Shown here piece after piece: positions 54,350 to 64,000 of a stretch of 64,000 nucleotides of DNA; within the stretch, counting starts at the first letter, position 1; each line of letters opens with the position of its first letter. The notes below the pieces were generated by a model. The model was not told the origin of the DNA, ran no database searches, and saw only the letters and a program-made list of their open reading frames with translations. The position numbers and the translations under genes were made by a program. This DNA comes from Chthoniobacterales bacterium. Lineage in GTDB: Bacteria; Verrucomicrobiota; Verrucomicrobiia; Chthoniobacterales; DASVRZ01. The stretch covers positions 233,839-297,838 of the forward strand of contig JBDSQB010000003.1 of the NCBI GenBank assembly GCA_039930045.1. The letters run 5' to 3'.

Positions 54350-55852
54350 CTAGCGCCGACGCGACCAGCAGACGGCAAACCCCAGGAGCGCGACCGCACT
54401 CGGGATGACGATGAGGACGTAGAGACTCAGTTTGCTGAGTTGATCCTGCGTGAGGCCGAGTTTGAAGTTTTTCTTCTCAATCGGCGGAATCGAAATGAAT
54501 TCCTCGCGACTCGTCAGCCAGTTAACCGCCGCGATGGAGAAATCCAGATTCTGTGAAACCAGGTGCTGGTCGTTTAGAAAGTCCGCGTTGGCGAGGCAAA
54601 CCATGCGGGCAGATTCGACTTTCACTCGCTCGTCGTTGACCGCGCCCTGCTCGATGGCAACCGCCAGCACCAGCGGACTTTCATGGTCGATGCCTTTGTC
54701 GAATTTGAGCGGCTCATCCTCGCCTACAGCGTAGTTCGTTTCGCCCCAGTAACCTTCCTCGGCCTTGATCAATGGAGTCAGCCGGAGCTGCTTGGTTTTG
54801 GCTTGGGCTTGATCGATTCGCAACGATTGCGTCGGACCATCGAGGCTCGTTCTAACACCAGCGAGATCCTTGGTGATTGGGTGGTTGGGAAGGAAGTTGG
54901 AGATGGTGTTTTTGTAAACGCCGAGCAAGCCGTTGCCCATGTCCTCGGTCTTCTTCACGCGATCATTTTGCACAGTCACTCCTAACTCGCCGAGCCATGC
55001 GACGAGGTTTGGAGTGGCCTGGTTCGGATCGAGGAAAATAAATAGCCGGCCTTTCTTGCTCCAGTAGTCTTTCAGCAACGCCAGCGCGCGATCTGTGGGA
55101 TCATATTTCGGAGCGGTAATGACGATGGCCTTCGCGTCATCCGGGATTTTTTCGACGTTCAATAAATTCAGCGAAGCCGAGGCGAGATTCTGCCGCTCCA
55201 GATAGGTCATGAAAGTTTTGTTATATGGCTTGCCAATGAAATCGAGGCCGCCCATTCCCTCGACGAAGTAGATTTTATTCTGCGCGGGCTCAATCACTCC
55301 TAACAATCCTTGGGTAATGATTTGCTCGCCTTTGAAAGCCTTTAATTCTGGTGTGGAAATGGCAGTCTCAGTCGGTCCAAACTCCAGCATGTCGGCGACG
55401 TTAAGGAACTTGTTGCGTCCTTGATAGTCGAGGATGACCAGCGCTTCGGCGGATCCAAATTTATACTTTTGCTGGAGCTCCTTGGCACGATTGAGATCCT
55501 GGTAAGGATTGACTGTCTCGATGTCGATCCTCTTGCCCTGCGCCTTTGCATTGATCTGGTACTCGGCCAGCAAATCTTTAATATCCACCGCTACTGGTGT
55601 GGCAGGTGAGACCAGGACGACGATCTTTAGTTTGTCGTGAAGCTGGCCGATGACTTTCCTGGTCTGCGCCGAGATGGAACCCTGGTGCTGGCGGGTAAAA
55701 TCCCAGCGCTTGAAATGGTTGAAGGCAAGATAGTTAACAAACCCGAAAATGACGAGTCCGAGAACAATCTGAAGAGCGACATTGAACCCGATTCGGACGC
55801 GATGAATCTGATACGTCTCGTGCGGGGAATCGGTGGATGGAGTATCGGCCAT
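54350..55852 (-). CDS. GldG-like ABC-transporter auxiliary protein
   Basis: 500 residues. A membrane segment near the N-terminus (about 28-48) and another at the C-terminus (about 476-495) enclose a large periplasmic part. It begins R-W-D-F-T-R-Q-H-Q-G-S-I-S-A-Q-T-R-K-V, contains V-N-P-Y-Q-D, and L-F-I-F-L-D-P, all typical of GldG/DUF-type ABC-associated proteins. GldG is needed for gliding in Bacteroidota, but homologues elsewhere are not linked to gliding. It precedes the DUF4340 gene. Confidence 0.85.
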   Translation of the reverse strand: MADTPSTDSPHETYQIHRVRIGFNVALQIVLGLVIFGFVNYLAFNHFKRWDFTRQHQGSISAQTRKVIGQLHDKLKIVVLVSPATPVAVDIKDLLAEYQINAKAQGKRIDIETVNPYQDLNRAKELQQKYKFGSAEALVILDYQGRNKFLNVADMLEFGPTETAISTPELKAFKGEQIITQGLLGVIEPAQNKIYFVEGMGGLDFIGKPYNKTFMTYLERQNLASASLNLLNVEKIPDDAKAIVITAPKYDPTDRALALLKDYWSKKGRLFIFLDPNQATPNLVAWLGELGVTVQNDRVKKTEDMGNGLLGVYKNTISNFLPNHPITKDLAGVRTSLDGPTQSLRIDQAQAKTKQLRLTPLIKAEEGYWGETNYAVGEDEPLKFDKGIDHESPLVLAVAIEQGAVNDERVKVESARMVCLANADFLNDQHLVSQNLDFSIAAVNWLTSREEFISIPPIEKKNFKLGLTQDQLSKLSLYVLIVIPSAVALLGFAVCWSRRR

Positions 55853-55870
55853 GGGAATGCTAGCAAAAGG

Positions 55871-56626
55871 TTAGGACTTCCATTTCCGTCTTTGGAAAAT
55901 GTGATAGGTCAGCGTCAGAAAAAGCGTCGTCATGGAGAGATAAAAAACGATCGGCCGCGAGTCGATAATGCCTTTTGAGAACGTACCCATGTGGTCGATG
56001 GCCGAGAAATAGGAAAGCAAATCTCGCAGGTTCTGATTCATATCGAGCGCGAAAAGCGAAATGACACCGGTGAAGAAAAAGAGAGCCACAGAGACGCCGG
56101 AAATGACGGCGGCAATGATTTGATTGTTAGTGACCACCGAGGCCAGACAACCGATGGAAATGTAGAATATGCCGAGCAGCAGGATCATTCCATAGGAACC
56201 CCAGATCGCTCCGGAAGATGCGGCGGCGTTTGTTTGCGCGACCTGTTGAAATATGACGAAATAGAGCAGGCTCGGGAGCCAGAGAATGATGTAGAAAACG
56301 ACGGCTCCGGCAAACTTCGAGAGCACGACTTGCAGGTCGGTCACCGGGGAAGTCATCAGCGTTTCGATGGTTCCCATTTTGAACTCCTCGGAGAACGTCC
56401 GCATCGTGATCAACGGGAAAATCAGGACGAACGGGAACCAGAAAAAGAAGTTGTTAAAGAAGCCCTGCACGATGCTGACATCGGTCGGCGCGGTGTTGAT
56501 CAACGTGACGACCCACTCGAAGTTCCAGCCCGTGGCGAGCAGGAAGAAAAAGAGGACCACGTAGGCGATGGCAGATTGGAAGTAGGAGGAAAGCTCGCGA
56601 TTCCAGAGGGTGAGAAACTTGAACAT
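55871..56626 (-). CDS. GldF-like ABC-2 permease
   Basis: 251 residues from the ATG at 56626 (M-F-K-F-L-T-L-W-N-R-E-L-S-S-Y-F), six likely membrane helices. F-P-L-I-T-M-R-T-F-S-E-E-F-K-M-G-T-I-E is the ABC-2 permease coupling region, and L-M-T-S-P-V-T-D-L-Q-V-V-L-S-K-F follows. An ATG at 56662 would overlap the ATPase gene and was not chosen. It is the membrane partner of the ATPase gene next to it; the two are 1 base apart. Confidence 0.88.
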   Translation of the reverse strand: MFKFLTLWNRELSSYFQSAIAYVVLFFFLLATGWNFEWVVTLINTAPTDVSIVQGFFNNFFFWFPFVLIFPLITMRTFSEEFKMGTIETLMTSPVTDLQVVLSKFAGAVVFYIILWLPSLLYFVIFQQVAQTNAAASSGAIWGSYGMILLLGIFYISIGCLASVVTNNQIIAAVISGVSVALFFFTGVISLFALDMNQNLRDLLSYFSAIDHMGTFSKGIIDSRPIVFYLSMTTLFLTLTYHIFQRRKWKS

Positions 56627-56627
56627 A

Positions 56628-57560
56628 TTAGTGATCGGAATGAGTGATCTCAACGAAGACATCCTCCAGCGTGCCTTTTTGGCGGGAGAGTTCGCGCAGT
56701 TGCCAGCGACGCTCGACAGCTAGGCGGTAAATGTCCTCGCGCGGATCGGCCTGGGCATCGAGGCGGAGTTGGAATGTATTCCAGCCGTCCTCGGTTTTGA
56801 CGCTTACATCCTTCACGCCAGGGATGACTTTGAGCTGACTCAGGCCGTCGTCAGCACCGGTCTTGGCCTCCAGCAAAATGCCGCCGGCGGTGCGCATGTG
56901 TTTGACGAGATTTTCCGGTGTGTCGGAAGCTTCGATCTTGCCTTTGTTGATGATGATCACCCGGCTGCAGGTCATTTCAACCTCACTCAAAATGTGCGTC
57001 GAAAGAAGAATCGTATGGCTTTTTCCGAGGCTCTTGATCAGGTCGCGCACCTGCCGGATTTGATTTGGGTCCAACCCGGCTGTGGGCTCGTCGAGAATGA
57101 GCAAATCGGGTTCGTGCAGGAGCGCGTCCGCCAGGCCGACGCGTTGACGGAAGCCGCGGGACAACGTGCCGATGATGCGGTTTTCCACCTCTTGAAGATT
57201 GGTGACTTCCTTGGCCATGAGGAGCGAATCACGTAATTTCCGGCCGCCGATTCCTTTCAGCGCGCCTCGATATTTCAGGTATTCCGTGACCCGCATGTCC
57301 ATATAGAGCGGGACGTTTTCCGGCATGTAACCGATGCGGCTGCGGGTCTTCAGCGAGTCCTCGAAGACGTTGTCTCCGCCAATCCACGCGGTGCCGCTGG
57401 TGGCGGGCAAATAGGACGCGAGGATTTTCATGGTGGTGCTTTTGCCAGCGCCATTGGGCCCGAGAAAACCGACGATTTCGCCCTTGGCGACTTCGAAGGA
57501 AATGTTGTCCACAGCGGTGCGTCCGCCGTAGCGTTTGGTTAGGTTCTCAACTCGAATCAT
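56628..57560 (-). CDS. GldA-like ABC transporter ATP-binding protein
   Basis: 310 residues. Walker A is G-P-N-G-A-G-K-S-T (34-42), the signature is L-S-R-G-F-R-Q-R-V-G-L, and Walker B L-L-I-L-D-E-P-T-A-G-L-D-P, with a switch His in L-S-T-H-I-L-S-E-V. A C-terminal domain of about 90 residues follows. It powers the ABC-2 permease encoded after it. It is the first gene of a five-gene operon (ATPase, permease, GldG-like, DUF4340, mutarotase). Confidence 0.92.
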   Translation of the reverse strand: MIRVENLTKRYGGRTAVDNISFEVAKGEIVGFLGPNGAGKSTTMKILASYLPATSGTAWIGGDNVFEDSLKTRSRIGYMPENVPLYMDMRVTEYLKYRGALKGIGGRKLRDSLLMAKEVTNLQEVENRIIGTLSRGFRQRVGLADALLHEPDLLILDEPTAGLDPNQIRQVRDLIKSLGKSHTILLSTHILSEVEMTCSRVIIINKGKIEASDTPENLVKHMRTAGGILLEAKTGADDGLSQLKVIPGVKDVSVKTEDGWNTFQLRLDAQADPREDIYRLAVERRWQLRELSRQKGTLEDVFVEITHSDH

Positions 57561-57613
57561 GGGGAAAAATTCCGGCGCTTCTTCACGAACCGGAGAGACA
57601 TGAAGCGTGGAAT

Positions 57614-58747
57614 TTAGCGTGCCGTCAAGGTCGCGGTGTCGATGTTTCGCACCAGCAGCCGGCCTCGCTTCGAAATGGAACCGACTGACATCGCGACCTC
57701 GGTGCCGGATTTCACCTGCGCGAGGACTTTTTCGAGATCGGCGTTGTTGCGAATCGCGTAATCGCCGACCTGGTAAATGACGAGTCCGCGTCGAATGCCC
57801 GACTTCGCGGCGGGACTGCCATTTTCCACATTCGCCACGAGCACACCGGAGCCGGGGGCGTAGTTCAGCGCCTCGGTGAGATCATCGGTGAGGTCCTGCG
57901 TTTCCAGTCCGAAAAACCGTTTCGCCCGTGAACCGGATGCAACTCCCTGCGGCTGCTTCGACTGGTTGCGGAAGTCCTTGATCGTGTCGCGCACCTTTTC
58001 CGCGGAAATGGCGAACCCGATGCCCTGCGTCGGGATGCCCTGCGGAGTGAAAGCCATTTTTACCGAACTGACCCCGACCAGTTTGCCACTCAGATCAATC
58101 ACGGGCCCCCCCGAGTTACCGGGATTAATGGCGGCATCGGTCTGGATCAGTCCGGTAAATTCATTGCCCTCGACCTCGATGGTGCGGTCTTTGGCGCTCA
58201 AAATCCCCCGCGCCACGGAGCTGCCGTAGCCCATGGGATTGCCCAGGACGAGGACGGTCTGGCCGAGCAGGCTGGGCGAGAGATTTTCCAGGCTGATGAA
58301 GGGCAGCGGGTGCTTCACGTCGATCTTGATCAAAGCCAGATCAGCCGCCGGATCGCCGGTGACGTATTTGGCGTTGTAAGTCTGGCCGTCGGTCGTGGTG
58401 ACGAAAATTTTCAGGTCAGCAGCGCGTTCGACGACGTGCTCGTTGGTGACAATGTAGCCGTCCGGATCGACGATAAACCCGGAACCGAGGCTCTGGACTT
58501 TCTGCGCCACGGACCGACGCGGACGAGCTTGTTCTCCGAAAAATTGCTCATAAATCGCGTCCGCCGGATCGCTGTAAGGCCGACGTACGATGCGTTCCGT
58601 ATTGATATTCACCACCGCCGGCATGGCTTTCGCCGTGGCGATCACGGAGGGCTCACTGGCGGGATCGGCGTTGGATTCCGCGTGAGAAATGCACGGGGAA
58701 AAAAGCAGCGCGCCAGAGGCCAGGCAGGTGAGCAAGAGTCGATTCAT
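57614..58747 (-). CDS. DegP/HtrA-type periplasmic serine protease with PDZ domain
   Basis: 377 residues from the ATG at 58747, which begins a signal peptide (M-N-R-L-L-L-T-C-L-A-S, cleavage near residue 24, S-H-A-E). A further upstream ATG (58828) would bury it. The trypsin-like triad is H104 (T-N-E-H-V-V), D136 (A-D-L-A-L-I) and S212 (G-N-S-G-G-P). One C-terminal PDZ domain follows (G-V-L-V-A-N-V-E-N-G-S-P-A-A-K-S-G). It should degrade or refold misfolded envelope proteins. It is divergent from sucA. Confidence 0.92.
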   Translation of the reverse strand: MNRLLLTCLASGALLFSPCISHAESNADPASEPSVIATAKAMPAVVNINTERIVRRPYSDPADAIYEQFFGEQARPRRSVAQKVQSLGSGFIVDPDGYIVTNEHVVERAADLKIFVTTTDGQTYNAKYVTGDPAADLALIKIDVKHPLPFISLENLSPSLLGQTVLVLGNPMGYGSSVARGILSAKDRTIEVEGNEFTGLIQTDAAINPGNSGGPVIDLSGKLVGVSSVKMAFTPQGIPTQGIGFAISAEKVRDTIKDFRNQSKQPQGVASGSRAKRFFGLETQDLTDDLTEALNYAPGSGVLVANVENGSPAAKSGIRRGLVIYQVGDYAIRNNADLEKVLAQVKSGTEVAMSVGSISKRGRLLVRNIDTATLTAR

Positions 58748-58863
58748 AGTGAAAAAAGGAGTGTTCCCATTGACACAACAGGTCGTCTGCTGCTCAAAAA
58801 AATCCGTGATTTTATTTTTGTCGGACACAGAAATAGGTTAGTCTTTCCGTCCATTTTGACCCC

Positions 58864-61620
58864 ATGAGATTCTCCATTGCCAACGCGTCCAACGCGCAGC
58901 TCCTCGACGAAAATTACGCCAACTGGCGGCGCGATCCCGCCTCCGTAGATCACACTTGGGCTGCCTTTTTTGAGGGATTTGAATTTGGTTCCGCCAACCT
59001 CGCGCCCGCCTCGAAAAACGGTGCCGCCGAGCCGCATTATTCCTCGGCCGATTCCTCGCTTCAGGCTCGTGTGGACAGCCTGGTTTACGCCTATCGCACT
59101 CTCGGCCACACCATTTCGCTGATCGATCCACTGGGGGAAAAACGCCCCGACCAGCCGCTGCTCAGTCTGGAGGAACACAAGCTCGCCGACGTTAGCCTGG
59201 AGACGGTGGTTTCTTCGCGTTACTTTCTGAGCGGACGCAAAATGCCGCTCGGGCAGTTGATTGAGAGCCTCCAGAAGATCTATTGCGGCACGATCGGGGC
59301 CGAGTTCATGCACATCCAGAATTTGCGCGTGCGCAACTGGCTGCGCGAGCGAATTGAAGCTTATGATCCCGATGCGGCGGAGAATGGGGCCAAACAGAAA
59401 TTGCGCCTGCGTGCCGTGCTAAAAGCGGAGGCATTTGAGCAATTTCTGCACACGCGCTTCGTGGGCCAAAAACGCTTTTCGCTTCAAGGCGGCGAGTCGC
59501 TCATGGTCATCTTGAACGCCATTCTGGACCGCTGTCCCGACCTCGGCGTCTCCGAGATTGTCATGGGCATGGCGCATCGCGGACGCCTGACGGTTCTCGC
59601 CAATTTCCTGCACAAGCAACTGCGCGATTTGTTCACCGAGTTCTCCGAAAACTACATCCCGAACCTCGTGGCGGGCGACGGCGATGTGAAGTATCACCTC
59701 GGTTACGAGGTTGTCCGCACCACGCCCGACGGGGGCAAGGTCGGTATCCATCTTGCCTCCAACCCGAGCCACTTGGAAGCCGTCAACCCGGTTGTCGAAG
59801 GGAAAACCCGCGCGCTCCAGCGCATCCTCGGCGACACGGTGAAACGCTCCAAAGTCCTCCCCGTCCTCATCCACGGTGACGCGGCTTTTGCAGGCCAGGG
59901 ATTGGTCGCGGAGGTCTTCAATATGTCGCAACTCCCCGGTTACGAGACGGGCGGCACGATGCATTTGGTGATCAATAACCAAATCGGTTTCACCACGCTG
60001 CCTGCCGATGCGCGTTCAACGCCGTATTGCACCGACATCGCGAAAATGGTCGAGGCACCGGTGTTTCATGTCAATGGCGACGACCCGGACGCGGTTGCTT
60101 TTGTCACCGATCTCGCCTTCGATTTTCGCCAGCAATTCCGCCAGGACGTCGTCATCGACATGGTTTGCTATCGTCGCTACGGCCACAACGAAGGCGACGA
60201 ACCGGCGTTCACCCAGCCCGATTTATACGGGAAAATCAACTCGCATCCGTATGTAAGTCAGATCTACCGCCAGGAGCTGCTGGCTTCCGGCGCGTTGACC
60301 GAGGAGGAAATGGCCGAGGTCGAGAAGCAACTGGTCTCCGAATTGGAAACCGCTCTCGCTGAAGTGAAAAACGAGGGCGAGCGCAAGGACAAAAACAGCA
60401 CGAAAAGCTTCAGCGGCTCCAATGCGATCTTCCAGCCGCCATATTCGCACGCCACCGTGGAAACGAAGATCTCCAAGGACGTGCTCGCGACCGTCTTCAA
60501 GGCACTCACCACCGTCCCGGAAGGCTTCCGCATTCAACCCAAAGTCAAAAAGACCGTCCTCGATCCACGCCAAAAAGCTTTTGAAAACGGCGGCCCCTAT
60601 TTCTGGTCGCACGCCGAGGCGCTGGCCTTCGGATCGCTCCTTTTGGAGGGGATTCCCGTCCGGCTCTCCGGGCAGGACAGCCGCCGCGGCACCTTCAGCA
60701 CGCGCCACTCGGTACTCTATGATGAGGTCACCCGCGAACGTCACATTCCCCTACGCAACCTCGGGGAAAAAGCCGCCCGCTTCTGCGTTTACAACTCGTT
60801 TCTCTCCGAGGCCGCCGTCCTCGGATTCGACTACGGTTATACTCTCGATTACCCGCAAATGCTCTGTCTCTGGGAGGCGCAATTCGGCGATTTTGCCAAC
60901 GGCGCGCAGGTCATCATCGACCAATTCATCGTCTCCTCGGAGTCGAAATGGCAGCGCCCGAGCGGTCTCGTCATGCTCCTGCCGCACGGCTACGAAGGAC
61001 AGGGACCGGAGCATTCCAGCGCGCGAATGGAACGCTTTCTCCAGCTTTGCGCGGAAGATAACATCATCGTGGCCAACCTCTCCACGCCCGCCCAGTATTT
61101 CCACATTCTGCGCCGGCAAATGAAGCGCGATTTCCGCAAACCGCTCATCCTCATGACGCCCAAGAGCCTCCTGCGCAACCCACTTTGCGTCTCAGTCGAG
61201 TCCGATTTCACTGAGGGCGCATTCAGCGAGGTGCTCGACGCTCCCCTTCTCTGCCCGGTGGAAAAAATCCAACGCGTCATCTTTTGCTCCGGCAAAGTTT
61301 ACTACGAACTCCTCCAGCATCGCGACGCCCAGAAGATCACCGACACCGCATTCATCCGCGTCGAGCAGCTTTACCCGGTCGCGCTGGAGAAATTGCAGGC
61401 CGTCGTCGATCTTTATCCCAACGCCACCAAGTTCGTCTGGTGTCAGGAAGAGCCGCGCAACATGGGTGCCTGGACGCACATCGCGCCGAGCCTCAGCCGC
61501 GTCACCGCGCACGGCATCGCCTACGCCGGGCGCAACGCCAGCGCCAGCCCGGCCGTCGGCTCGAAAGCCTGGCACGACAAGCAGCAAAAGGAACTCATCG
61601 AACACGCGTTCGCGGTTTAG
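58864..61620 (+). CDS. sucA: 2-oxoglutarate dehydrogenase E1 component
   Basis: 918 residues, close to the usual 930. The N-terminus has [17 protein letters not shown]. The thiamine-diphosphate region shows [10 protein letters not shown] and N-N-Q-I-G-F-T-T, and the pyruvate-like domain has [16 protein letters not shown]1 decarboxylates 2-oxoglutarate in the TCA cycle. sucB starts 43 bases after its stop. The E3 gene is not in the window. Confidence 0.96.
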   Translation: MRFSIANASNAQLLDENYANWRRDPASVDHTWAAFFEGFEFGSANLAPASKNGAAEPHYSSADSSLQARVDSLVYAYRTLGHTISLIDPLGEKRPDQPLLSLEEHKLADVSLETVVSSRYFLSGRKMPLGQLIESLQKIYCGTIGAEFMHIQNLRVRNWLRERIEAYDPDAAENGAKQKLRLRAVLKAEAFEQFLHTRFVGQKRFSLQGGESLMVILNAILDRCPDLGVSEIVMGMAHRGRLTVLANFLHKQLRDLFTEFSENYIPNLVAGDGDVKYHLGYEVVRTTPDGGKVGIHLASNPSHLEAVNPVVEGKTRALQRILGDTVKRSKVLPVLIHGDAAFAGQGLVAEVFNMSQLPGYETGGTMHLVINNQIGFTTLPADARSTPYCTDIAKMVEAPVFHVNGDDPDAVAFVTDLAFDFRQQFRQDVVIDMVCYRRYGHNEGDEPAFTQPDLYGKINSHPYVSQIYRQELLASGALTEEEMAEVEKQLVSELETALAEVKNEGERKDKNSTKSFSGSNAIFQPPYSHATVETKISKDVLATVFKALTTVPEGFRIQPKVKKTVLDPRQKAFENGGPYFWSHAEALAFGSLLLEGIPVRLSGQDSRRGTFSTRHSVLYDEVTRERHIPLRNLGEKAARFCVYNSFLSEAAVLGFDYGYTLDYPQMLCLWEAQFGDFANGAQVIIDQFIVSSESKWQRPSGLVMLLPHGYEGQGPEHSSARMERFLQLCAEDNIIVANLSTPAQYFHILRRQMKRDFRKPLILMTPKSLLRNPLCVSVESDFTEGAFSEVLDAPLLCPVEKIQRVIFCSGKVYYELLQHRDAQKITDTAFIRVEQLYPVALEKLQAVVDLYPNATKFVWCQEEPRNMGAWTHIAPSLSRVTAHGIAYAGRNASASPAVGSKAWHDKQQKELIEHAFAV

Positions 61621-61663
61621 AGTTCACTTCCATCGCAATCTTCGGCAGAGTCCGCCAAAATTC

Positions 61664-62845
61664 ATGAGCATCGAAATCAAAGTCCCCTCAGTCGGCGAAT
61701 CCATCTCCAGCGGCCTCATCTCCGTCTGGCACAAGAAAAACGGAGACATCGTCAAGGAAGGCGAATCCCTTTTCACCCTCGAAACCGACAAAGTCTCCAC
61801 CGAGATTCCGGCTCCCAAGTCGGGCCAGCTCACCATTGGCAAACCCGAGGGCGAGGAAGTGAAAATCGGCGAAGTTGTCGGCTCCATCGATGATTCCGTG
61901 GCCGCGCCCACCGAAGCCGCACCCGCTCCGAAGGCAGCACCGAAAGCCGAGTCCAAGTCGGATCGCTCCGGTCTGCTCACACCTGCGGTTCGCGTGGCGG
62001 TTGAGGAAAATAAACTCGACCCGAAAGCCATCAAAGGCTCCGGCAAAGAAGGCCAGATCACCAAGTCGGATGTCATAACTCATTTGGAGACAAAGTCCGC
62101 CCCAACTCCGGCGGCAACAGTTGCAGTGAAATCGGTCCCGAGCAGTGAACGAGAGACGCGCAAAAAGCTGTCCCCGTTGCGTCGCAAGATCGCGCAGCAC
62201 CTCGTTTCGGCCCAGCAAAACGCCGCCATTCTCACCACCTTCAACGAAGTCGATATGACCGCCATCCAGGAGCTTCGGACGAAGGCCCAGGAGTCATTTA
62301 CCAAACGCCACGGAGTTAAACTCGGCTTCATGTCCTTCTTCATCAAGGCCACCGTCGAGGCGCTAAAGTCAGTTCCCGCGATCAATGGCCGCATGGATGG
62401 TGAGGAATTTGTCCAAAATCACTTCTACGACATCGGCGTCGCGGTTGGCACCGAAAAAGGCCTCGTCGTCCCCGTCATTCGCGATGCCGACCAGAAATCC
62501 TTTGCCGGGATCGAGAAAGATCTCGCTGCCTACGCCGTGAAAGCTCGCGAGGGAAAGATCAGCATCGACGACCTCAGCGGCGGTGTCTTCACCATCTCCA
62601 ATGGAGGCATTTACGGCTCCCTCATGAGCACTCCGATCCTCAACCCGCCTCAAAGCGGCATCCTCGGAATGCATAAAATCCAGCCGCGCCCCGTCGCCAT
62701 CGGCAACGAAGTCGTCATCCGCCCCATGATGTATCTCGCGCTCAGCTACGATCACCGAGTGGTCGATGGCAAAGAAGCCGTTACCTTCCTCGTCCGCATC
62801 AAAGACTGCCTCGAAGACCCCGTCCGCCTGCTGATCGAGTTCTAA
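61664..62845 (+). CDS. sucB: 2-oxoglutarate dehydrogenase E2 (dihydrolipoyl succinyltransferase)
   Basis: 393 residues from the ATG at 61664. One lipoyl domain carries the lipoylated Lys43 in E-T-D-K-V-S-T. An Ala/Pro-rich linker, a peripheral-subunit-binding domain ([10 protein letters not shown], about 106-115) and the catalytic domain follow. The catalytic block [13 protein letters not shown] is near the C-terminus. It transfers succinyl to CoA. The frame is open upstream but runs inside sucA. Confidence 0.95.
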   Translation: MSIEIKVPSVGESISSGLISVWHKKNGDIVKEGESLFTLETDKVSTEIPAPKSGQLTIGKPEGEEVKIGEVVGSIDDSVAAPTEAAPAPKAAPKAESKSDRSGLLTPAVRVAVEENKLDPKAIKGSGKEGQITKSDVITHLETKSAPTPAATVAVKSVPSSERETRKKLSPLRRKIAQHLVSAQQNAAILTTFNEVDMTAIQELRTKAQESFTKRHGVKLGFMSFFIKATVEALKSVPAINGRMDGEEFVQNHFYDIGVAVGTEKGLVVPVIRDADQKSFAGIEKDLAAYAVKAREGKISIDDLSGGVFTISNGGIYGSLMSTPILNPPQSGILGMHKIQPRPVAIGNEVVIRPMMYLALSYDHRVVDGKEAVTFLVRIKDCLEDPVRLLIEF

Positions 62846-62902
62846 CTCGACTCAAAAACTGGCGATGGATTGGTCGCATTTCGAGCCGTCATCTACACGA
62901 AT

Positions 62903-63058
62903 GGCTCCGTAGGAGTCTAATATCTATAGAAGCACGCTAGAAGAAGAGATTGAGCGCCGTAGTGCGACATTGGGACTTCGATTCCAAGACATGCCGGTCC
63001 TACGGACCTCATGCTTTGTGAATCCATCTAGCTATAGATATGGCGACCCTAGCGGGTC
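62903..63058. repeat. Third REP-like element: inverted pair of ATATCTATAG with nested hairpins
   Basis: ATATCTATAG at 62920-62929 is inverted as CTATAGATAT at 63032-63041. Nested hairpins are GGTCC / GGACC (62996-63008) and GACCC / GGGTC (63045-63058), and CTCC / GGAG (62905-62916). The element fills most of the 268-base convergent gap between sucB and the chromate transporter gene. It is unrelated in sequence to the palindromes at 12.1 and 41.3 kb. Similar GTAGGAG / CTACGG motifs with TATAGATAT are, from memory, found repeated in Verrucomicrobiota and Planctomycetota. No transposase is present. Confidence 0.7.
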
Positions 63059-63113
63059 TATTGCGAGATTCGGCATGTTTCAAATTTGCCTACGCGCCCG
63101 ACTCCTAACTCCG

Positions 63114-64000
63114 TCAGCGCAGCCATTGAAACGCCAGACCGGCGAATCCGGCGGCGGTGATCACGGCGATGACGTCCCATTTCCAACGGGTGATGCCGAG
63201 GAATGCGATGCAACTCACTGCTAAAGCGAACGCGTCGAGCGTGGCGGGCGTGGGGAAAAGCACGTGCGCGCCGAACCACACCGCGAGATTCAGGATCACT
63301 CCGACGACGGCGGCGGTGATGGCGGAGAGCGCGGCGGTGAGTTTTTGATTTCCCCGAAGCTGCTCGATGTGCGGGGCACCGAGAAAAATCCAGAGGAAGC
63401 ATGGGAGAAACGTTGTCCAGGTGGTGATGATTGCGCCCAAAGTCGCGGCCAGCAGCGGCGAGAGCGTGCCGGGTTGGTTCCAGCCGCCGAGGAAGCCGAC
63501 GAATTGCAGGACCATAATGAGCGGACCCGGAGTGGTTTCGGCGAGGCCGAGGCCGTCGAGCATTTGCCCGGCGCTCAACCACGAATAATGCTCCACTGCC
63601 TGCTGCGAAACGTAAGGCAGCACGGCATACGCGCCGCCGAAAGTGACCATCGAGGCTTTGCTGAAGAAGATCGCCTCGCGGAAAAGCGTGTGGCTGGTGC
63701 CGAGCCAAAGCGCGAGCAGCCCGATGGGGAGCCACCACAGCGCCAGCCATGTCGCGCACACCTTGAGTGCTCGGGCAAGGGTCGGGCGGGTATGCTCGGC
63801 GGACGCGGCATTATCGTCGATCACCGTGGCTTCCGCATCGCCGGGTTTCGACCCGTGGCCGCGGATGACCAGGAACTTATCGCGCCGCAACTTCCCACCG
63901 ATGAAGCCGATGATCGCCGCCGCGAGGATGATGATCGGGAACGGCACTTTGAAAAAGTAGATCGCCACGAAAGCGAGCGCGGCGAGCGACCACATGACCT
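63114..64000 (-). CDS. Chromate transporter ChrA-like protein, 5' end cut off
   Basis: At least 295 residues, open to the right edge, so the first CHR domain is mostly missing. The visible part starts with a helix pair ending the first domain (F-P-I-I-I-L-A-A-A-I-I-G-F-I-G-G) and then has a complete second CHR domain: F-G-G-A-Y-A-V-L-P-Y-V, L-A-E-T-T-P-G-P-L-I, F-V-G-F-L-G-G-W. ChrA proteins export chromate or act as anion transporters. The conserved P-G-P is intact. The Met codon at 63993-63995 is internal. Confidence 0.85.
   Translation of the reverse strand, partial: VMWSLAALAFVAIYFFKVPFPIIILAAAIIGFIGGKLRRDKFLVIRGHGSKPGDAEATVIDDNAASAEHTRPTLARALKVCATWLALWWLPIGLLALWLGTSHTLFREAIFFSKASMVTFGGAYAVLPYVSQQAVEHYSWLSAGQMLDGLGLAETTPGPLIMVLQFVGFLGGWNQPGTLSPLLAATLGAIITTWTTFLPCFLWIFLGAPHIEQLRGNQKLTAALSAITAAVVGVILNLAVWFGAHVLFPTPATLDAFALAVSCIAFLGITRWKWDVIAVITAAGFAGLAFQWLR

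Overview
The window is a GC-rich Gram-negative chromosome segment. Its gene content points to the phylum Verrucomicrobiota, perhaps Chthoniobacterales, but this is inferred from the overall gene style with no marker gene to confirm it. Supporting signs are lipid A and heptose genes (lpxI, lpxB, hldE-type adenylyltransferase), an OprB-type porin, a Gld-type ABC/DUF4340 cluster, a short Fn3 protein with a long leader, many small signal-peptide proteins of biased composition, and several families of REP-like palindromes.

Layout. 1-4.4 kb (minus): BatA/vWA/DUF58/permease module, cut by the left edge. 4.5-8.7 kb (minus): sugar operon of porin, FucP-like transporter, cupin and fructokinase. 8.8-20.2 kb: photolyase, then lpxI, a Gfo/Idh/MocA oxidoreductase, lpxB, hldE-type, purN, P-II, uppP and phoU on plus, and recR plus a degenerate cyclase on minus. 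20.3-27.3 kb: 3D-domain lipoprotein, galE, secreted proteins, a hybrid histidine kinase and a VOC protein. 27.3-34.4 kb is accessory: an AT-rich island with one large TIR / NB-ARC-like / TPR protein, a rhodanese-YceI fusion flanked on both sides by 21-bp-period repeats, and a 1.1 kb gap without a confident gene. 35.4-41.2 kb: a two-gene AddB/AddA-type helicase-nuclease. 41.3-52.9 kb: housekeeping genes (tgt, hpf, ribD, larB, ndh, speA). 52.9-57.6 kb (minus): mutarotase, DUF4340, GldG, GldF and GldA-like genes. 57.6-62.8 kb: HtrA-like protease and sucA-sucB. The right edge cuts a chromate transporter gene.

The best candidate for a little-described system is the TIR-STAND-TPR protein at 27706-30213. 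It has the architecture of an NLR-like immune sensor, but its P-loop lacks the canonical Lys and Thr. Beyond genes, three signals stand out: (i) a 9-mer GA(C/G)TTCCAT found at least 22 times by hand count, in all reading frames and both orientations, where about one is expected; (ii) three arrays with an exact 21-bp period, one built of dyads in a divergent promoter region; (iii) three different REP-doublet-like elements filling intergenic gaps. No tRNA, rRNA, CRISPR array, transposase or integrase was recognised.
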